Assembly (NCBI RefSeq): GCF_900167255.1
Contig: NZ_FUYB01000019.1
Coordinates: 1-64,000, forward strand
DNA from: Thiothrix eikelboomii
GTDB taxonomy: Bacteria; Pseudomonadota; Gammaproteobacteria; Thiotrichales; Thiotrichaceae
Direction: 5' to 3'
Length of the DNA: 64,000 nucleotides
Positions 60,246-64,000 of the stretch are shown piece after piece. The notes under the pieces are model-generated. The model ran no database searches. It was not told where the DNA came from and saw only the letters and a program-made list of their open reading frames with translations. Both the position numbers and the translations under genes were made by a program. Position 1 is the stretch's first letter. Every line of letters starts with the position of its first letter.

Positions 60246-61472
60246 ATGGATGCAACTAAAATCAACCTCACTGACCCAGCTTTCTGGCAGGGTCCGGTTA
60301 ACTTTGAAGCCTTCGCCACTCTGCGTCGCGATCTGCCTATCAGTTGGCATGATTTCTGCGAAGGACCAGAGCATGGAATGACGGGGTTTTGGGCGCTTAC
60401 CCGCTATGATGATATTGTCACAGTCAGCCAGAACTCCAGCTTGTTCCGCAATCAGCCTTCAACCTATATCGGCGACCAGTCCGAGGAAGAGGCGCAACAC
60501 GAAGGCTGGTTTCTGAATATGGATGGGCCACGGCATTTCATGCTGCGATCGGTGGTGCAGAAAATCCTGTCGCCGAAAGGCGTGGAACGCTACCGCGCCA
60601 ATGCCGAAGCCCATGCTACCGCGCTGGTGCTGGCAGCCAAGGAAAAGGGCGAGGTCGATTTCGCCACCGACGTAGCTCAACCTTACCCTGTGGCAGTGAT
60701 CTGCGATTTCCTTGGTGCGCCGCCGTCTGACCGCAAGCATATGCATTACCTGACCCAACATGCACTGGCGGGTGATGCCCCAGAGCTGGGTGGCCCCGCA
60801 TCAGTAGCCTCGTATTTCAAGGAGTTAAACGACTACGGCACAGCTTTGGCGCGTGAGCGTCGCCGCTCCCCAAAAGACGATTTTGTGTCTTACCTGCACA
60901 CGGTTGAAGTGGATGGACGTAGATTTACCGATGAAGAAATTGGTGTCCAGTTCCAGCTTCTGGTGACTGCGGGCATGGAGACCACGGGCACGGTTGGCAC
61001 TCACATGATGAGGCTTTTCATGGAAAATCCAGACCAGATGGCACTGTGGGCCACCGATCCTGATGGTCTGGCGGCAGGTGCCGTGGAAGAGATGGTTAGA
61101 TTGATAACTCCCGTTATGCATATGCGTCGCACAGCCGCCGAAGATACTGAGATCGCTGGTCAGAAAATCGCAGCAGGCGACAAAGTGGTCATGTGGTTTA
61201 TCTCCGGCAACCGGGACGAGACCAAGTTCCAGCATCCCGACCACTTCCACATCCAGCGTAACCCTAATCCGCATATGGGCTTTGGTGGTGGTGGGCGGCA
61301 TACCTGCCTTGGAGCACATTTGGCGAGGATGGAGCTTCCGATTCTTGCCAAGCTCACGCTGAAACATTTGAGCAGACCAGAACCAGCAGGCGAACCGGTT
61401 TACGTCGCTTCGCGCTTTGCCAATGGCATGTTGTCGCTGCCAGTGCGATTTAACCAAGGAGTACGGACATGA
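60246..61472 (+). CDS. Cytochrome P450
   Basis: A soluble class I bacterial P450 of 408 residues. The I-helix LLVTAGMETTGTVG, ExxR in EEMVRLITP, and the heme-binding loop FGGGGRHTCLGAHLAR (Cys ligand) are all intact. It is related in style to terpene and fatty-acid hydroxylases (CYP101/CYP111-like). It is preceded by an ideal AGGAGG ribosome site. It should hydroxylate the substrate of the pathway, using electrons from the ferredoxin and reductase in the same operon, both of which look damaged here. Confidence 0.95.
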   Translation: MDATKINLTDPAFWQGPVNFEAFATLRRDLPISWHDFCEGPEHGMTGFWALTRYDDIVTVSQNSSLFRNQPSTYIGDQSEEEAQHEGWFLNMDGPRHFMLRSVVQKILSPKGVERYRANAEAHATALVLAAKEKGEVDFATDVAQPYPVAVICDFLGAPPSDRKHMHYLTQHALAGDAPELGGPASVASYFKELNDYGTALARERRRSPKDDFVSYLHTVEVDGRRFTDEEIGVQFQLLVTAGMETTGTVGTHMMRLFMENPDQMALWATDPDGLAAGAVEEMVRLITPVMHMRRTAAEDTEIAGQKIAAGDKVVMWFISGNRDETKFQHPDHFHIQRNPNPHMGFGGGGRHTCLGAHLARMELPILAKLTLKHLSRPEPAGEPVYVASRFANGMLSLPVRFNQGVRT

Positions 61473-62275
61473 CCCATGCTGGAAAAACCTATGTCTTGAC
61501 AGGCGTATCTTCAGGTGTTGGCGCGGCAGTTGCCGCAGATCTCTTGTCACGAGGCGCGAGGGTTGTCGGGATTGACCGGGTAGAACCGAAGAGCGAGCTG
61601 TCCATTTTCCACCGCTGTGACTTGACAGATCCCACACAAATTGACACCACGGTTGCGGCAATTGCCGAACCGCTTGACGGACTGGTGAACATTGCAGGCG
61701 TACCGGGGTCGTTGCCTGTCGAGACAGTCATCAAGGTAAACTACCTTGCTCTACGGCGGCTTACAGAAACGTTATTGCCACGGCTGAACGACTTCGGCTC
61801 AGTGGTGAACGTAGCATCGACCGCTGGAGCAAACTGGCGCTCCCGGGCTGATCTTGTGCGCTCACTCATTGCGATCGATGGCTGGGAGGCTGGGCTTGAG
61901 CATTTCATCGGTCTCGGCTTCAATTCCGTGGCGGCATATGATGCATCTAAAGAAGCAGTGATTCTCTACTCCATGCTGGTTTCCAGTCGCGAGCGACATC
62001 GTGGGATTCGAGTCAATACTGTCAGCCCAGGTGCGGTACAAACCCCGATTCTAGCTACTTTTTACGATACAATGGGCACAGAGTTGCTCAGCCGATTACG
62101 CACGCAAGCAGGTGGTCGTGATGCAAGACCTGAAGAAATTGCAGGTCCAGTAGCATTTCTTCTATCACGTGATGCGCAATGGGTGAACGGCATCGACATC
62201 ATCGCCGACGGCGGGGCTGAAGTTAGCCTGACGCTTGAAGGTCTCGCAAGCCCTGCCAAAACACTGATGTTCTGA
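61469..62275 (+). CDS. Short-chain dehydrogenase/reductase
   Basis: A 268-residue SDR. Cofactor loop TGVSSGVGAAVAADL (TGxxxGxG), LVNIAGVPG (NxAG), and the catalytic YDASK (Y-x3-K) near residues 154-158 are visible, followed by RVNTVSPGAVQTPILA. The aspartate after the loop (GIDRVEP) suggests NAD preference. ATG overlaps the P450 stop (ATGA). Likely oxidises an alcohol made by the P450, or an intermediate of the pathway. Confidence 0.9.
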   Translation: MTHAGKTYVLTGVSSGVGAAVAADLLSRGARVVGIDRVEPKSELSIFHRCDLTDPTQIDTTVAAIAEPLDGLVNIAGVPGSLPVETVIKVNYLALRRLTETLLPRLNDFGSVVNVASTAGANWRSRADLVRSLIAIDGWEAGLEHFIGLGFNSVAAYDASKEAVILYSMLVSSRERHRGIRVNTVSPGAVQTPILATFYDTMGTELLSRLRTQAGGRDARPEEIAGPVAFLLSRDAQWVNGIDIIADGGAEVSLTLEGLASPAKTLMF

Positions 62276-62282
62276 GGTAACT

Positions 62283-63662
62283 ATGTCCACTTTGCCCCCG
62301 ATCCGCGTCCTGTCGCCAACTGCGATTTTGGGTTATGGCTTCCCAACCGCTTCGTTTGAGGCAGGACTTGCGCTAAACCCTGATGTCATCGCCGTCGATG
62401 CAGGGTCAAGTGACCCTGGCCCCTATTATCTTGGGGCTGGTATATCCTTTACCGATCGGGCTGCGGTCAAGCGCGACCTACGTTATATGCTTGTTGCTGG
62501 ACGCGCACGAGGTATTCCTGTGCTTGTAGGGAGTGCGGGTGGTGCAGGTGCTCGGCCACATCTTGACTGGACGGTACAGATCATCCGTGAAATCGCTCAC
62601 GAAGAAGGACTTAAAGGGCGTCTTGCCGTGATCCCGTCCGACATGGATAAAGCACCACTGATGGCAGCATTGGCTTCAGGAGATCTGGTGGTGTTGCCTC
62701 CAGGCGAACCAGCGATGCCTGCGGATATTGAGAGGTCGACTCATATCGTTGCCCAGATCGGGGAAGAGCCGCTAATCGCCGCCTTGCAAGCTGGAGCAGA
62801 TGTCGTAGTGGCGGGTCGCTGTTATGACCCGTCAGTCTTTGCCGCTGTGCCAATTCTACGCGGCTATCCACGTGGGCTAGCACTGCATATGGGAAAGATC
62901 CTCGAATGTGCGGCTATTGCCTCGATACCAGGATCAGGATCAGACTGTATGATGGGTACTCTGGATGAGGTGGGGTTCGTGCTTGAGACGATGAACTCAG
63001 CTCGCATCTGCACGGTGACATCGGTCGCCGCGCACACGCTTTATGAAAAATCCGACCCTTATCACTTGCCTGGCCCTGGCGGCGCACTGAACCTGCGCAT
63101 GGCAGGTTTTGAACAGATTGACGCCGTCCGGGTTCGGGTGACAGGAAGTGTGTTCGAGCCTTCAGAGGGGTACTTCGTCAAGTTGGAGGCGGCGCGGATC
63201 GTGGGCTATCGCACCGTGTCGATCGCGGGCGTGCGGTCACCTGATTTCATCGCGCAGATTGACGACATCCTTGCTGGAGTAAGGACTCGTGTATTCGACA
63301 ATTTTCCCGAAATGCAGGCTGGCAGCGCGAACCTTATTTTTCGAGTCTATGGGCGCGACGGAGTTATGGGCGCGTTGGAACCCGAACGTGAGCGACTGCC
63401 GCATGAGCTGGGTATCATCATTGAGGCGGTAGCTGACACGCAAGACCAAGCAAACACAATTTGTTCCTTTGCCCGGTCTACGATGCTGCATTTTGGTTAT
63501 CCGGGACGTGTTTCGACCGCTGGAAACCTTGCGTTTCCTTACTCACCTTCCGACTTCAAAGCAGGCGCTGTCTATGGCTTCAGTCTCTATCACCTTCTCA
63601 GGGTGCAGGATCCCGCCGCCGCCTTCCCCTTCCATATGTCCAATCTGGAGGATTCAGCATGA
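62283..63662 (+). CDS. AtuA-like (DUF1446) protein
   Basis: A 459-residue protein of the DUF1446 family, which is annotated as acyclic terpene utilisation AtuA-like. I see VIAVDAGSSDPGPYYLGAGI, PVLVGSAGGAGARPHLDW, ADVVVAGRCYDPSVFAAVPI, and ILECAAIASIPGSGSDCMMG. The biochemical role of this family is uncertain. It is cotranscribed with the SDR (7 bp) and overlaps the DUF4387 gene by 4 bp; the two families often pair or are fused. The link with terpenoid breakdown supports the LinD-like assignment. Confidence 0.85.
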   Translation: MSTLPPIRVLSPTAILGYGFPTASFEAGLALNPDVIAVDAGSSDPGPYYLGAGISFTDRAAVKRDLRYMLVAGRARGIPVLVGSAGGAGARPHLDWTVQIIREIAHEEGLKGRLAVIPSDMDKAPLMAALASGDLVVLPPGEPAMPADIERSTHIVAQIGEEPLIAALQAGADVVVAGRCYDPSVFAAVPILRGYPRGLALHMGKILECAAIASIPGSGSDCMMGTLDEVGFVLETMNSARICTVTSVAAHTLYEKSDPYHLPGPGGALNLRMAGFEQIDAVRVRVTGSVFEPSEGYFVKLEAARIVGYRTVSIAGVRSPDFIAQIDDILAGVRTRVFDNFPEMQAGSANLIFRVYGRDGVMGALEPERERLPHELGIIIEAVADTQDQANTICSFARSTMLHFGYPGRVSTAGNLAFPYSPSDFKAGAVYGFSLYHLLRVQDPAAAFPFHMSNLEDSA

Positions 63663-63976
63663 CCCGTCTTATCGATGTGGCTTCAGTGATTCGATCCAAA
63701 AACGCAGGCCCCTATGAGTTGACACTGGATGTTATCTTCAAGGATCGATTTTGGTATGAACAAGCCCTGCGGGAAAATCTGATCAACCCAGTCTTGATCT
63801 CGCGACTTTACAATGTGCCCGAAGTGGACGTTCTGGGCATTGTTGCCTTTGAACCCGCGAATGCTATTAAGGCGACGATTCGCCGCCCTATGGTATCGGG
63901 TGCCATCGGCGAAACCGATGTCTATGGCGCACAGCAACATGCTCCGCTGCTGGCTCTGACACTAGGCTCAGCATGA
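63659..63976 (+). CDS. DUF4387 family protein
   Basis: A 105-residue protein, MTRLIDVASVIRSKNAGPYE, with TLDVIFKDRFWYEQALRENL and the C-terminal FEPANAIKATIRRP. Its pairing with DUF1446 proteins is common, often as one polypeptide, so it probably is a partner subunit of the preceding gene. Last complete gene of the operon in the window. ATG overlaps the AtuA-like stop codon. Confidence 0.85.
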   Translation: MTRLIDVASVIRSKNAGPYELTLDVIFKDRFWYEQALRENLINPVLISRLYNVPEVDVLGIVAFEPANAIKATIRRPMVSGAIGETDVYGAQQHAPLLALTLGSA

Positions 63977-64000
63977 CTTGGCAGCGAAAGTGCTGATTTG

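Larger units (their letters stand above)
52640..64000. other. Transferred catabolic gene block (LinD-like, P450, ureohydrolase, AtuA-like)
   Basis: Two divergent operons with tight spacing and overlaps, visibly richer in G+C than the preceding 52 kb, with proteins of alphaproteobacterial appearance. Gene content is transport, tertiary-alcohol dehydration, P450 hydroxylation, guanidine hydrolysis, transamination and aldehyde oxidation. No transposase or integrase is visible at its left edge. The right edge is outside the window. Damage at 52.64 kb (aminotransferase fragment), 55.22 kb (junction) and 59.1 kb (ferredoxin ligand) suggests that the block is decaying. Confidence 0.6.

Overview
This window looks like chromosomal sequence of a gammaproteobacterium. 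The core genes point there: tandem glycine riboswitch with gcvTHP, the complete local EF-P beta-lysylation set (epmB, efp, epmA), yajC-secD-secF, mutS, parE, tcdA, a CpxRA-like pair and a tRNA Gly-Gly-Cys-Leu cluster. I suspect a Thiothrix-like relative (Thiotrichales), but this is an impression from protein style and moderate base composition, not something I could test.

Layout. 0-5.7 kb: the 5' end of an IS4-type transposase running off the left edge, a threonine aldolase with a damaged start, a secreted LysM protein, a XisH fragment, then gmd and two glycosyltransferases (surface polysaccharide). 5.7-12.5 kb: glycine cleavage operon (gcvT-gcvH-gcvP) behind a tandem glycine riboswitch with terminator, a DUF192 lipoprotein and serS. 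12.4-21.5 kb: a candidate structured RNA, thiL, a Gly-rich SPOR lipoprotein, a MerR-type regulator with photolyase, cvfB-like, DUF2750, a uracil-DNA glycosylase and mutS. 21.8-23.5 kb: a two-gene graspetide (omega-ester peptide) locus, with a precursor carrying five TTLALGEEDGG cores and a RimK-like ATP-grasp ligase. 24.4-27.3 kb: a decayed island beside tRNA-Leu, with tnpA and tnpB remnants, a frameshifted KilA-N gene, a Phd/Doc-type toxin-antitoxin pair and an integrase C-terminal remnant. 27.3-52.2 kb: tRNAs and housekeeping genes (phosphoribosyltransferases, EF-P modification, Sec accessory proteins, HD-GYP protein, pobA/araC, ion channel, murB, CpxRA-like system, parE, tcdA), with an IS1-type remnant at 45.9-46.2 kb.

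52.6-64 kb (right edge) is a different kind of DNA, visibly richer in G+C, with alphaproteobacterial-looking genes. It holds two divergent operons. Leftward: an N-truncated ABC permease, a linalool dehydratase/isomerase-like protein and a class III aminotransferase fragment. Rightward: an N-truncated ferredoxin reductase, aldehyde dehydrogenase, class III aminotransferase, [2Fe-2S] ferredoxin, agmatinase-family ureohydrolase, cytochrome P450, SDR, AtuA-like DUF1446 protein and DUF4387 protein. The set suggests catabolism of a branched or terpenoid-like, perhaps nitrogen-bearing compound. The local copy is damaged: both operons are cut at one head-to-head junction near 55.22 kb, and the ferredoxin has Phe in place of one cluster-binding Cys.

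The two items most worth follow-up are the graspetide locus and the LinD-like/P450/ureohydrolase catabolic block.
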